Assembly (NCBI GenBank): GCA_049647585.1
Contig: JBARXY010000004.1
Span: forward strand, 62,001 to 126,000
DNA length: 64,000 nucleotides
Source of the DNA: JAGQSZ01 sp049647585
GTDB lineage: Bacteria; Actinomycetota; Acidimicrobiia; Acidimicrobiales; Microtrichaceae
Direction of reading: 5' to 3'
This document shows, in pieces, positions 16,665 to 24,735 of the stretch. Under the pieces are notes generated by a model. That model saw only the letters and a program-made list of their open reading frames with translations. It did not search any database and was not told the origin of the DNA. Positions within the stretch are counted from its first letter, which is position 1. The number at the start of each line of letters is the position of its first letter. Both the position numbers and the translations under genes were made by a program.

Positions 16665-18143
16665 ATGGTTGTAGAACTGGTGTTCGATGGTTCTGAGCGG
16701 TATGTGTCCGCTGGGGAGTACAACGAGTTTCGTGACGTGCTCGCATCCGTGATGGGTGTTCGTAACGCTGCTGATGGACGCCTCGTCGATGTGACCGTCG
16801 AAGCGTTGGCCAACGATTATTGGCAAGGTTCAGGGATCCATACTCCGGTGCAGTGGCTGGTGTGGCGCGCCGGTGTCACCAGGGCGACCGCACGGCGGGT
16901 CATCACCATCGCCGCGCGAGCAGCCGAGCTACCAACGACGCTCGGGTTGTTGCGGCGGGGGTTGTTGACTCTGGACCAGGCACACGCGGTAGCCCGTTAC
17001 ACGCCGGCGGAGTACGAGGAATCGGTGTGCAACCTGGCGCAGTGCGCGTCGGTCAACCAGATAATCGCAGCAACCCGCACCTACAACTTCGATATCGAGA
17101 ACACCGGCCCGAAACGGCCCTCGAAACGCGGTGTGTCGTTCGGTTCCGACGACGACGGCACCTGGTGGGCCCAAATCCGCCTGGCTGCCGACGAAGGCGC
17201 CGTGGTCGAAGCAGCCCTGGGCAAAGTCCGCGATGAACTCCACGACCTCGAACGCGAACACGCGAAGAAACTCGCCGAAACCGAAGGCCGCCCCACGACC
17301 GGTACCGACACCGAACTCGGTGTCGGCGACGTGGGGTGGGCTGACGCTGTTGTCGGTATGGCCAACTCGATCCTCAACCGCGGCGCCAACGGCGCCGGGA
17401 CCGGCGCTCGAACGGGAGTCCATCTCCATCTGGAACTACCTGAACCTGGCTGTCGGGACAGTTGGATAGCCGAACTACACGGCGGCGCTCGGGTGCCGGA
17501 CTGGCTACGACGCCAAATGACCTGCGACGCCGACATCGACATCACCTGGACCAAAGACACAACCCCGTTCTCCTACAGCCGGAAACACAGGACTCCGCCG
17601 GGCCGGTTACGCCGAGAAATAGAACGCCGCGACCGCTACCAATGCCGAGTTCCCGGATGCGGAACTTCCCGCTGGTTGCAAGCCCACCACATCATCCACT
17701 GGGAAGACGGCTGCTCAACGATCACCGAAAACCTCGCCATGATGTGCCCTCGACACCACCGCATGCACCACCATGGCCTACTCGGAATCGCCGGCAACCC
17801 CGACCTCCCCGACAGTGATCCAGACGGCCTCAAATTCACGAACCAACACGGCATCCCAATCGAAGCGACCGGACAACCGAAACCACCCCAACCCGACAAC
17901 TTCCCCGCCTACCAGCCCTACCAGAGCCCCACCGGGGAACGCCTCCAAAAACGGTGGGTCCACTTCAACAAAACCGACCCGCCAGCCGCCGACCCTGCCA
18001 AAGCCGACCCGCCCGGGTCCGGTCCGCACCAGACGTCCGAACCGCCCGGATCCCGCCACCACCACCCCGACCCACGCGAGACCGACGGGCAGACGTCCGA
18101 CCACCCTGAACACGACCGCCTCAAACGACAACCCGCCGCCTGA
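16665..18143 (+). CDS. DUF222 / 13E12-type protein with C-terminal HNH endonuclease domain
   Basis: 492 residues. The N-terminal two-thirds is the DUF222 (13E12 repeat) domain common in multicopy actinobacterial proteins. The HNH nuclease motif RDRYQCRVPGC...LQAHHIIHWEDG...LAMMCPRHHRMHHHG lies at about residues 320-375 with both zinc CxxC pairs. The last 115 residues are very rich in Pro, Asp, Thr and His and are low-complexity. ATG at 16665 follows TATGGT by 6 nt (leaderless geometry). A GTG at 16602 is in frame. These proteins are dispersed like mobile genes, but no inteins, repeats or integrase flank this one. Confidence 0.88.
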   Translation: MVVELVFDGSERYVSAGEYNEFRDVLASVMGVRNAADGRLVDVTVEALANDYWQGSGIHTPVQWLVWRAGVTRATARRVITIAARAAELPTTLGLLRRGLLTLDQAHAVARYTPAEYEESVCNLAQCASVNQIIAATRTYNFDIENTGPKRPSKRGVSFGSDDDGTWWAQIRLAADEGAVVEAALGKVRDELHDLEREHAKKLAETEGRPTTGTDTELGVGDVGWADAVVGMANSILNRGANGAGTGARTGVHLHLELPEPGCRDSWIAELHGGARVPDWLRRQMTCDADIDITWTKDTTPFSYSRKHRTPPGRLRREIERRDRYQCRVPGCGTSRWLQAHHIIHWEDGCSTITENLAMMCPRHHRMHHHGLLGIAGNPDLPDSDPDGLKFTNQHGIPIEATGQPKPPQPDNFPAYQPYQSPTGERLQKRWVHFNKTDPPAADPAKADPPGSGPHQTSEPPGSRHHHPDPRETDGQTSDHPEHDRLKRQPAA

Positions 18144-18193
18144 AGCAGGCAGCGCCACCCCGCCAGACTCCCAGCAGTAGGGCCCACCCCCCT

Positions 18194-18222
18194 AACTCGG
18201 GCGCACCCGACGCGCCCGAGTT
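18194..18222 (+). terminator. Hairpin terminator after the HNH gene
   Basis: Perfect 11-bp stem (AACTCGGGCGC / GCGCCCGAGTT) with a 7-nt loop, 50 bp after the HNH stop codon. The stem is very GC-rich and lacks a strong T tract, as is usual in high-GC actinobacteria. Confidence 0.7.
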
Positions 18223-18308
18223 CATTCACGCGCCCGGGACCCTGTACCCGGTCGGATGGATGTGGTTGGGTAAGACGAGATAGCTCACCCAGCAAAGGGG
18301 CGCCCGTC

Positions 18309-19349
18309 ATGGATGCAGTCCAGCTCACCCAGTGGCACCACGAGCCCGAGGTTCGTGATGTACCGCAGCCCGAGCCGGGGCCGGGTCAAGCCCTTCTACG
18401 GGTAGGCGGCGCGGGAATGTGCCACTCGGACCTCCATCTAATCCATGACTTCGACGAGGGCATGATGCCCTTCGACCCGCCTTTTACACTCGGCCACGAG
18501 AACGCCGGCTGGATCGAGGCTCTGGGCGATGGTGTCACCGGTTTGGAAGTGGGCCAACCGGTCGCGCTCTATGGGCCGACTGGTTGTGGCCACTGTCGCC
18601 GCTGCCTGCAAGGCATGGAGAACTACTGCGAACGCCAGGCGGAGCTGACCTCCATGGCCTCGGGTCTCGGTGAGGACGGCGGGATGGCCCAATACATGCT
18701 CGTAAGGAATCCGCGTCACCTGCTACCCCTCGGCGACCTCGATCCGGTGCAGGCAGCTCCGTTGACCGACGCGGGCCTGACCCCGTACCACGCCATCAAG
18801 CGTTCATTGCCGTTGCTGGTACCCGGATCCACCGCTGTGGTGATCGGCGTCGGTGGTCTGGGCCACATGGGAGTGCAGATTCTCCAAGCTCTGACCCCGG
18901 CGACCATCATCGCTGTGGACATGCGTGCCTCGGCGCTCGACATGGCAACCTCCGCCGGTGCCAAACATGGAGTTACGTCCGGTGAGGGCGCGGCTGCCGA
19001 GATCGCTGAACTGACCCGTGAACAGGGCGCAGATGTGGTGCTCGACTTCGTCGGCAACGACGCAACCATGCAACTGGCCGGAACCATCTCACGACCGCTC
19101 GGTCACGTCACGATCGTCGGCATCGGTGGGGGGACATTTCCGTTCAGCTTCTTCAGTGTTCCCTATGAAGCCTCAGTCGCGACTACCTACTGGGGCACGA
19201 TTCCAGAGTTGGTCGAGGTTCTGGAACTTGCCGAACGCGGCCTCATCCACACCCAGGTCGAGCCAGTCTCCATCGCCGAAGCCCCCGAGGCATACAAGCG
19301 CCTCGCCCGCGGCGAGGTGAGCGGGCGCCTGGTCGTGATCCCCGACTGA
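18309..19349 (+). CDS. NAD(P)-dependent zinc alcohol dehydrogenase
   Basis: 346-residue medium-chain dehydrogenase of the Adh/IPTG_ADH type. Catalytic zinc residues lie in GMCHSDLHLIHDF and LGHENAGWIEALG. The four structural cysteines are in GPTGCGHCRRCLQGMENYCE. The Rossmann motif VIGVGGLGHMGVQILQAL spans about residues 176-193, followed by an Asp (AVDMR) that predicts NAD over NADP. AAAGGGG precedes the ATG. The substrate is unknown. It ends in a shared terminator with the convergent lipoprotein gene. Confidence 0.88.
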   Translation: MDAVQLTQWHHEPEVRDVPQPEPGPGQALLRVGGAGMCHSDLHLIHDFDEGMMPFDPPFTLGHENAGWIEALGDGVTGLEVGQPVALYGPTGCGHCRRCLQGMENYCERQAELTSMASGLGEDGGMAQYMLVRNPRHLLPLGDLDPVQAAPLTDAGLTPYHAIKRSLPLLVPGSTAVVIGVGGLGHMGVQILQALTPATIIAVDMRASALDMATSAGAKHGVTSGEGAAAEIAELTREQGADVVLDFVGNDATMQLAGTISRPLGHVTIVGIGGGTFPFSFFSVPYEASVATTYWGTIPELVEVLELAERGLIHTQVEPVSIAEAPEAYKRLARGEVSGRLVVIPD

Positions 19350-19374
19350 CCCCGCCTGAGCGGGCCCGTCAGTC
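19344..19374. terminator. Bidirectional terminator between convergent genes
   Basis: GACTGAC-CCCGC / GCGGG-CCC-GTCAGTC forms a 12-bp stem with a 3-nt bulge and a CTGA tetraloop. It includes both stop codons of the convergent dehydrogenase and Septum_form genes, so it can serve both strands. Confidence 0.7.
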
Positions 19375-19815
19375 GCCGGCCCGCACCAGGGTTTCGGTGG
19401 TCGACTCGTCCCACCGGAACAGACACTCGACGTCCCGGTCGCCGCCCCGCCACGAATCCTCGGTGGGGTCGACGTGGACGAGTTCGACCTCGTCGGGGGT
19501 GTCCTTCGGCTCGAGGCCGGTGGCCGCTTCGATCGCGCCGACGCAGCGGTTCTCGGCGTTCAGGGTGATCAGCTTCTCGCCTGGCCAATCGTCGCTCGGC
19601 GGGTCGAGGCGCTCGACTGCGAACACTTCGTAACGATGCCGATCGGCGCAGCTGACGATCGTGGGTTTCTGGGCCCTCTCCCCCTCGACGTTCGCACCAT
19701 CGGGCAGGCACTGCCCCACCTCGAGCGGAACGAAGCCCCGATCCGAACAGGCCCCCGCCAACAGGGCCGCCGCCGTCAGAGCAACCATGAGCGCTGCCAG
19801 ACCTTTGGCTGTCAT
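19369..19815 (-). CDS. Small lipoprotein with Septum_form-like domain
   Basis: 148 residues. A hydrophobic leader ends in LLAGACS, so it is probably a lipoprotein. The mature part has VGQCLPDGANV...TIVSCADRHRYEVFAV, the paired-cysteine pattern of the Septum_form (PF13845) domain of actinobacterial exported proteins. The molecular role is unclear. ATG at 19815 is supported by the signal peptide starting there, and an in-frame upstream start at 19905 would overlap ppdK. The divergent ppdK begins 83 bp away. A second such protein is encoded at 53179. Confidence 0.75.
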   Translation of the reverse strand: MTAKGLAALMVALTAAALLAGACSDRGFVPLEVGQCLPDGANVEGERAQKPTIVSCADRHRYEVFAVERLDPPSDDWPGEKLITLNAENRCVGAIEAATGLEPKDTPDEVELVHVDPTEDSWRGGDRDVECLFRWDESTTETLVRAGD

Positions 19816-19898
19816 GACTACCTGGCCGCCTCTTTGACTCTTGCCACTATCACTACATTTCCCCTCCGGCGCCGATTCCAATTCCATAGGGTTGAGGT

Positions 19899-22544
19899 GT
19901 GCCACTCACCTACTCGTTCTCACACCGTCACCGTAAGGCGCCGCGACAGTTGGCAGGGCTCTTGGGCGGTAAGGGCGCCAATCTCGCCGAAATGACATCC
20001 GTACTGAAGCTTCCGGTGCCGCCCGGATTCACCATCACCACCGATGCCTGCAGAAAGTACATGAGCTCCGGATGGCCACCTGGTTTGGACGACGAGCTTG
20101 CCCGGCACGTCGCCCGCCTCGAACAACAGTCGGACAGGACCTTCGGCTCGGTCGACAATCCGCTGCTGGTGTCGGTCCGTTCGGGGGCACGGTTCTCGAT
20201 GCCCGGGATGATGGACACGATCCTGAACCTCGGCCTGAACGACAAGACGGTGCGCACGCTGGCCAGGGACACCGGCGACGACGCATTCGCCTTCCGCTCC
20301 TACGCACGGCTGCTGTCGATGTACGGCAAGGTGGTCATGGGTGTGTCGGACTCCACTTTCGACAGGCCAACCGCGCAGGCCCGATCGAGCGAGGGCGTGA
20401 CCGACAATTCAGCGCTGAGCGCAGAGGCCTGGAGAGAGTTGTGCAAGGGTCACAAGGCGGCGATCCGTTCCGCAGCGAGGCGTCCCTTTCCCCAGGACCC
20501 CAAGGTGCAACTCCGGGGGGCCGTCGAGGCCGTGTTCAGATCCTGGAACGGCGACCGGGCGGTCGCCTACCGCACGCGTGAACACATCTCGAACGACCTT
20601 GGCACTGCGGTCAACATCCAGACGATGGTATTCGGGAACCGTGATGACCGGTCCGGCACCGGGGTCGCGTTCACCCGTGACGCAGCAACCGGCGAGAACG
20701 TCCCCTACGGCGACTTTCTGGTCAACGCCCAGGGCGAGGACGTGGTCTCAGGCGTCCGTATCACCGAGCCGCTGTCCGCCCTCGCGAGTCACTTCCCCGA
20801 GATCCACGAGGAGCTCTCCGAGTACATGGACCAACTCGAGGCCCACTACCGGGACATGCTGGACCTGGAGTTCACTATCGAGCAGGGCAAGCTGTGGATG
20901 CTCCAGGTGCGGGTCGGCAAGCGCACCGGTCCCGCGGCGCTGAGAATGGCCGTCGAGATGACGAAGGACCCGGCGATCAAGCTGACGCGCAAAGAGGCGG
21001 TCTCGAGGGTCACGGCCGAGCACCTCGATCAGGTTCTCCACCCCCGACTCACCGGCGACGACCTCACCTCGCTGGCGACCGGACTTGCCGCATCCCCCGG
21101 GGCAGCGGTGGGAGCCGCAGTCTTCACCCCTGACGAAGCCGTGCGCCGAGCTGAAGCGGGCGAGTCTGTGATCTTGGTCCGTCCTGAGACAAACCCCGAC
21201 GATATCCGTGGAATGTTGGCCGCGACGGGAGTGCTAACGAGTCGTGGCGGACTGGTCTCTCACGCAGCGGTCGTGGCACGGGGCTGGGGCAAACCGGCCG
21301 TGGTCGGAGCGGATTCGGTAGTGGTCGGCGACCAACAATTCACGGTCGGGGCTGTCGTTGTCCGAGAGGGCGACGTCATTTCTATCGACGGGACGTCGGG
21401 ACGGGTAATTCTGGGCGCCGCCGAACTCGCTGTCCCGGAGCCAACTGCAGAGTTCGAGACGATCCTGTCGTGGGCCGACACCATCCGGAGGGGCCATTTG
21501 GCGGTACGAGCAAATGCTGACAACGGCCCTGACGCAGCTCTGGCGCGTCGCTTCGGGGCCGAGGGGATCGGCCTGTGTCGCACCGAGCACATGTTCTTGA
21601 GCCCGGATCGGCTGCCGGTGATGCGCAGAACGATCCTGGCCGAGACCGAGGAGGAGGAGCGCGAGGCCCTGGCAGAGTTGCGTCGTGTGCAACACGCCGA
21701 CTTCGTGGAGATTCTCGAAGCGATGGACGGACTCCCCGTCACGGTGCGCCTGCTCGATCCCCCGCTCAACGAGTTCCTCCCCAGGCTGGGCGACCTGGAG
21801 CTGGAGGGGAATGCTGACGCCGAGGACCAGACCACCGACCAGACCGTCGAGCAGAAGCGTCTGCACCAAGCCGCGGCGGAGTGGGACGAAACCAATCCCA
21901 TGCTGGGAATCCGTGGCGTGCGCTTGGGGGTCATCAAACCGGGTCTCTACGCCATGCAGGTCCGGGCTCTGCTCGAGGCGGTACGCGACCGGACCGCCGC
22001 CGGTGGCCACCCGATCGTCGAGGTAATGATCCCTTTGACGGTCTCGGCTGCAGAGATGTCGCTCGCCCGTTCGTGGATCACGACCGTTGCGGAGGAACTC
22101 AACGTCACCTCGAAGTTGCTGGTCGGCACGATGATCGAAACGCCCAGGGCCGCGCTCGTCGCCGACGACATGGCACGCGTATCCGACTTCTTCAGCTTCG
22201 GCACCAATGACCTGACCCAGATGACCTTCGGGTTCAGCAGGGATGACGTCGAGGCCAAGATGATGCCGACGTATCTGTCCAAGGGGCTCATCGACGGCGA
22301 CCCGTTCGCGTCCATCGACGTCAAGGGTGTCGGAAAGCTCATCACCTCGGCGGTCGAGCAAGCCCGGTCGGTCAAACGCCGGCTTCCCATCGGCGTGTGT
22401 GGTGAGCACGGCGGCGACCCCGCCTCGATCAACTTTTTCGCCGGAGCCGGGTTCGACTACGTCTCGTGCTCGCCCTACCGGGTGCCAGTCGCTCGACTCT
22501 CGGCTGCCCATGCGGTCATCGGAACCGACGGAGAGACCCGCTGA
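19899..22544 (+). CDS. ppdK: Pyruvate, phosphate dikinase
   Basis: 881 residues, full length for PPDK, which interconverts pyruvate, ATP and phosphate with phosphoenolpyruvate, AMP and pyrophosphate. The N-terminal ATP-grasp part has GGKGANLAEM, SVRSGARFSMPGMMDTILNLGL. The swivelling phosphohistidine domain has TSRGGLVSHAAVVARGWGKPAVVG near residues 447-470. The C-terminal PEP barrel has GLCRTEHMF, VRLLDPPLNEFLP, FSFGTNDLTQMTFGFSRDD and GVCGEHGGDP. The GTG start follows TAGGGT by 6 nt, so the mRNA is probably leaderless. The next gene begins on the base after its stop. Confidence 0.96.
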   Translation: MPLTYSFSHRHRKAPRQLAGLLGGKGANLAEMTSVLKLPVPPGFTITTDACRKYMSSGWPPGLDDELARHVARLEQQSDRTFGSVDNPLLVSVRSGARFSMPGMMDTILNLGLNDKTVRTLARDTGDDAFAFRSYARLLSMYGKVVMGVSDSTFDRPTAQARSSEGVTDNSALSAEAWRELCKGHKAAIRSAARRPFPQDPKVQLRGAVEAVFRSWNGDRAVAYRTREHISNDLGTAVNIQTMVFGNRDDRSGTGVAFTRDAATGENVPYGDFLVNAQGEDVVSGVRITEPLSALASHFPEIHEELSEYMDQLEAHYRDMLDLEFTIEQGKLWMLQVRVGKRTGPAALRMAVEMTKDPAIKLTRKEAVSRVTAEHLDQVLHPRLTGDDLTSLATGLAASPGAAVGAAVFTPDEAVRRAEAGESVILVRPETNPDDIRGMLAATGVLTSRGGLVSHAAVVARGWGKPAVVGADSVVVGDQQFTVGAVVVREGDVISIDGTSGRVILGAAELAVPEPTAEFETILSWADTIRRGHLAVRANADNGPDAALARRFGAEGIGLCRTEHMFLSPDRLPVMRRTILAETEEEEREALAELRRVQHADFVEILEAMDGLPVTVRLLDPPLNEFLPRLGDLELEGNADAEDQTTDQTVEQKRLHQAAAEWDETNPMLGIRGVRLGVIKPGLYAMQVRALLEAVRDRTAAGGHPIVEVMIPLTVSAAEMSLARSWITTVAEELNVTSKLLVGTMIETPRAALVADDMARVSDFFSFGTNDLTQMTFGFSRDDVEAKMMPTYLSKGLIDGDPFASIDVKGVGKLITSAVEQARSVKRRLPIGVCGEHGGDPASINFFAGAGFDYVSCSPYRVPVARLSAAHAVIGTDGETR

Positions 22545-23990
22545 ATGTCAGACACCGACCAACCCGCTTCCCTGGTGGAAACCCACTCGGCGGTGGTGTT
22601 CTTCTACGGCGACCGTGTCCTGAAGGTGAAGAAGGCCGTTGACCTGGGTTTCCTCGATTTCAGCAGCCTGGCAGCCAGACGGATCGCGTGTGAGCGAGAG
22701 GTGACTCTCAACCGCAGGTTGTCCCCGGACGTCTATCTGGGGGTGTCCCAGGTGCTCGGACCCGACGGCGAGGTCTGCGACTACCTGGTGACGATGTTGA
22801 GAATGCCCGACGATCGCCGCCTGGGCGCCTGCATCACACGGGGTGAACCTGTGCGCCCGGATCTGTCCGACATCGCTCGTCAGATGGCTGGACTGCACGC
22901 GACGGAATCTACCCCCGAACTGCTCGACGTGGCTGATCGTGACTCGGTGAGATCCCACTGGAGCGACGGATTCGCTCAACTCGCCCCACATCAGGGCGGG
23001 CTGATCGATCCGGTGATAGAGATGCGGATCGAGAGCCTCGCCCTTCGATACCTCGATGGACGGAAGGCACTGTTCGATGAGCGGATAGCGGAGGGTTCGG
23101 TGCGCGACGGCCACGGCGACCTCCAGTGCCAGGACATCTTCCTGCTGCCCGACGGTCCCCGGATCCTCGACTGTCTCGAGTTCGATGACAATCTGCGCTG
23201 GGGGGACGTGCTTCTGGACGTCGGCTTCTTGGCGATGGACCTGGAACGATTCGGACACGTCGAACTCGCCCAGCAGTTCCTCGACGACTACCGGGCCATT
23301 TCGGGAAGGCAGTGGCCTACTTCGCTGGCGCACCATTATCTGGCCTATCGGGCCCACGTACGGGCAAAGGTTGGCGTGCTCAGAGCGGCCCAACAACACC
23401 TACCGGCGGCACCTTCCGAGGTGGAGGTGCTCCAGCAGCTGTGCCTGGATCACCTTGAGGCGGGAGCTGTCAGGATGATCATCGTCGGTGGACTTCCGGG
23501 CACCGGCAAGTCGACCGTTGCTGCGGCGCTCGGAAAAGCCGTCGGAGCCGTCGTGCTGCGAACGGACGAGATCCGGAGGCGGATTCCGGACCCGGACCGC
23601 TACAGCAACCACGCAATAGACGTCACCTACACCGAAATGCTCAGCGAGGCCGAGGCCCTGCTGCTGCGCGGTGAGCAAGTGATCCTCGATGCCACATGGT
23701 CCGACGGGGCCCACCGCGACATGGCCCGAATCACTGCCGACCGATCCGGCGCCGACATCATCGAGATCAACTGCGTCGCCCCGAGCGATGTGTGTCGAGC
23801 TCGGATTCTCCGGCGAATGACTGAAGGAAGCGATGTCTCTGAGGCCACCCCTGAAGTGGCTGACGACATGGCCCGACGGTTCGCCCGGTGGCCTCAGGCA
23901 ATCGAGATAGAGACGGACCGGACCATCACCGAGAGTCTTCGTTCGGCATTGGCGGCGTGCGGCTGGTCCGGTTCTCCACTCGCTGCGTGA
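22545..23990 (+). CDS. Bifunctional protein: APH-like kinase domain fused to AAA/P-loop kinase
   Basis: 481 residues. Residues 1 to about 300 resemble aminoglycoside phosphotransferase-like proteins (COG2187): VLKVKKAVDLGFLDFSS, catalytic RDGHGDLQCQDIF, and DCLEFDDNLRWGDVLLDVGFL. From about 310 a P-loop kinase (COG0645) follows, with IVGGLPGTGKSTVAAAL, and DATWSDGAHRD. Such fusions are widespread and uncharacterised. Antibiotic modification is not implied. Its ATG touches the ppdK stop (TGAATG), so translation is coupled and a link to PPDK or phosphoryl metabolism is possible. Its 3' end overlaps the convergent PAP2 gene by 65 bp. Confidence 0.85.
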   Translation: MSDTDQPASLVETHSAVVFFYGDRVLKVKKAVDLGFLDFSSLAARRIACEREVTLNRRLSPDVYLGVSQVLGPDGEVCDYLVTMLRMPDDRRLGACITRGEPVRPDLSDIARQMAGLHATESTPELLDVADRDSVRSHWSDGFAQLAPHQGGLIDPVIEMRIESLALRYLDGRKALFDERIAEGSVRDGHGDLQCQDIFLLPDGPRILDCLEFDDNLRWGDVLLDVGFLAMDLERFGHVELAQQFLDDYRAISGRQWPTSLAHHYLAYRAHVRAKVGVLRAAQQHLPAAPSEVEVLQQLCLDHLEAGAVRMIIVGGLPGTGKSTVAAALGKAVGAVVLRTDEIRRRIPDPDRYSNHAIDVTYTEMLSEAEALLLRGEQVILDATWSDGAHRDMARITADRSGADIIEINCVAPSDVCRARILRRMTEGSDVSEATPEVADDMARRFARWPQAIEIETDRTITESLRSALAACGWSGSPLAA

Positions 23991-24735
23991 CGTCGTCGGA
24001 ACGTTTGTCACTAAATTCGTCGACCTCGGCGACCTCGGTCCGTAGCGAGGTGAGAACCACATCGACGCCCACCGCCAGGCCGACGCCTATGCCGATGCCG
24101 GCGATCGTGTCCGTCGCCCAGTGAGCCCCAAGGTACGTGCGTGACCACGCCATGGCACCTCCGAGAAATGATGCCGCGATCATCCAGTGCAATCGTCTTC
24201 TGCCGCGAGGCATGAAGGCGATGACGAGCCCGAATGCGGTGACCGCTGTGGCGATCGCGTGGCCGGACGGGAACGAGGCGCTCGTGGTGCTCACCAGACC
24301 CTCGAGTGGGCGCTGACGGCCAAGAATGAATTTCAGTGGTCCTATACAGAGCTCCGACAGTACGACTGCTATGACGAAGGCACTCCCCTGGGTGAAACGT
24401 CGCCGTAGCAACAACAGCAACAGTGCACCGACTCGCAAGGGCCACGTCACGACACCTGATCCGACGACATTGAGCACTTTCGCGAAGTCGGTCAAGAGGC
24501 GGTTCTGGTGAGTCTGCATCAGCCGGAGCCACCAGTCGTCAATGAATTGGAACCAGGGCGTGACCGGATCGATGGCAACCGAAACGGCCAGAACGGCAGC
24601 CACCAGAAGCAGGCCGATGGACATCCACCCGGCGCGGCGACGCGCCCGACGTAGTGCCGGTGAATCCTGCGACGCATCGGCGAACGGCTCCGTTTCGTCC
24701 ACCACTTCGGTCAGCGGATCTGGATCATCCTTCAC
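23926..24735 (-). CDS. PAP2-family membrane phosphatase
   Basis: 269 residues with about six membrane helices. The three PAP2 motifs are KFILGRQRP, FPSGH and SRTYLGAHWATD, so the catalytic histidines and arginine are present. Likely substrate is a lipid phosphate or pyrophosphate such as undecaprenyl pyrophosphate or phosphatidic acid. The GTG at 24735 overlaps the upstream stop as GTGA, so I prefer it to a start at 24774. Residues before the first helix are acidic. Third gene of the PAP2, kinase-flippase, PAP2 operon. Confidence 0.88.
   Translation of the reverse strand: MKDDPDPLTEVVDETEPFADASQDSPALRRARRRAGWMSIGLLLVAAVLAVSVAIDPVTPWFQFIDDWWLRLMQTHQNRLLTDFAKVLNVVGSGVVTWPLRVGALLLLLLRRRFTQGSAFVIAVVLSELCIGPLKFILGRQRPLEGLVSTTSASFPSGHAIATAVTAFGLVIAFMPRGRRRLHWMIAASFLGGAMAWSRTYLGAHWATDTIAGIGIGVGLAVGVDVVLTSLRTEVAEVDEFSDKRSDDVTQRVENRTSRTPPMPNEDSR

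Noticed and set aside
21234..22511. Long minus-strand open frame antisense to ppdK
   Set aside because: High-GC shadow of a full-length PPDK. No ribosome-binding site and no recognisable domain.
22545..23990. Aminoglycoside resistance gene
   Set aside because: The APH-like domain belongs to a housekeeping-type fusion with a P-loop kinase. No resistance-specific feature is visible.
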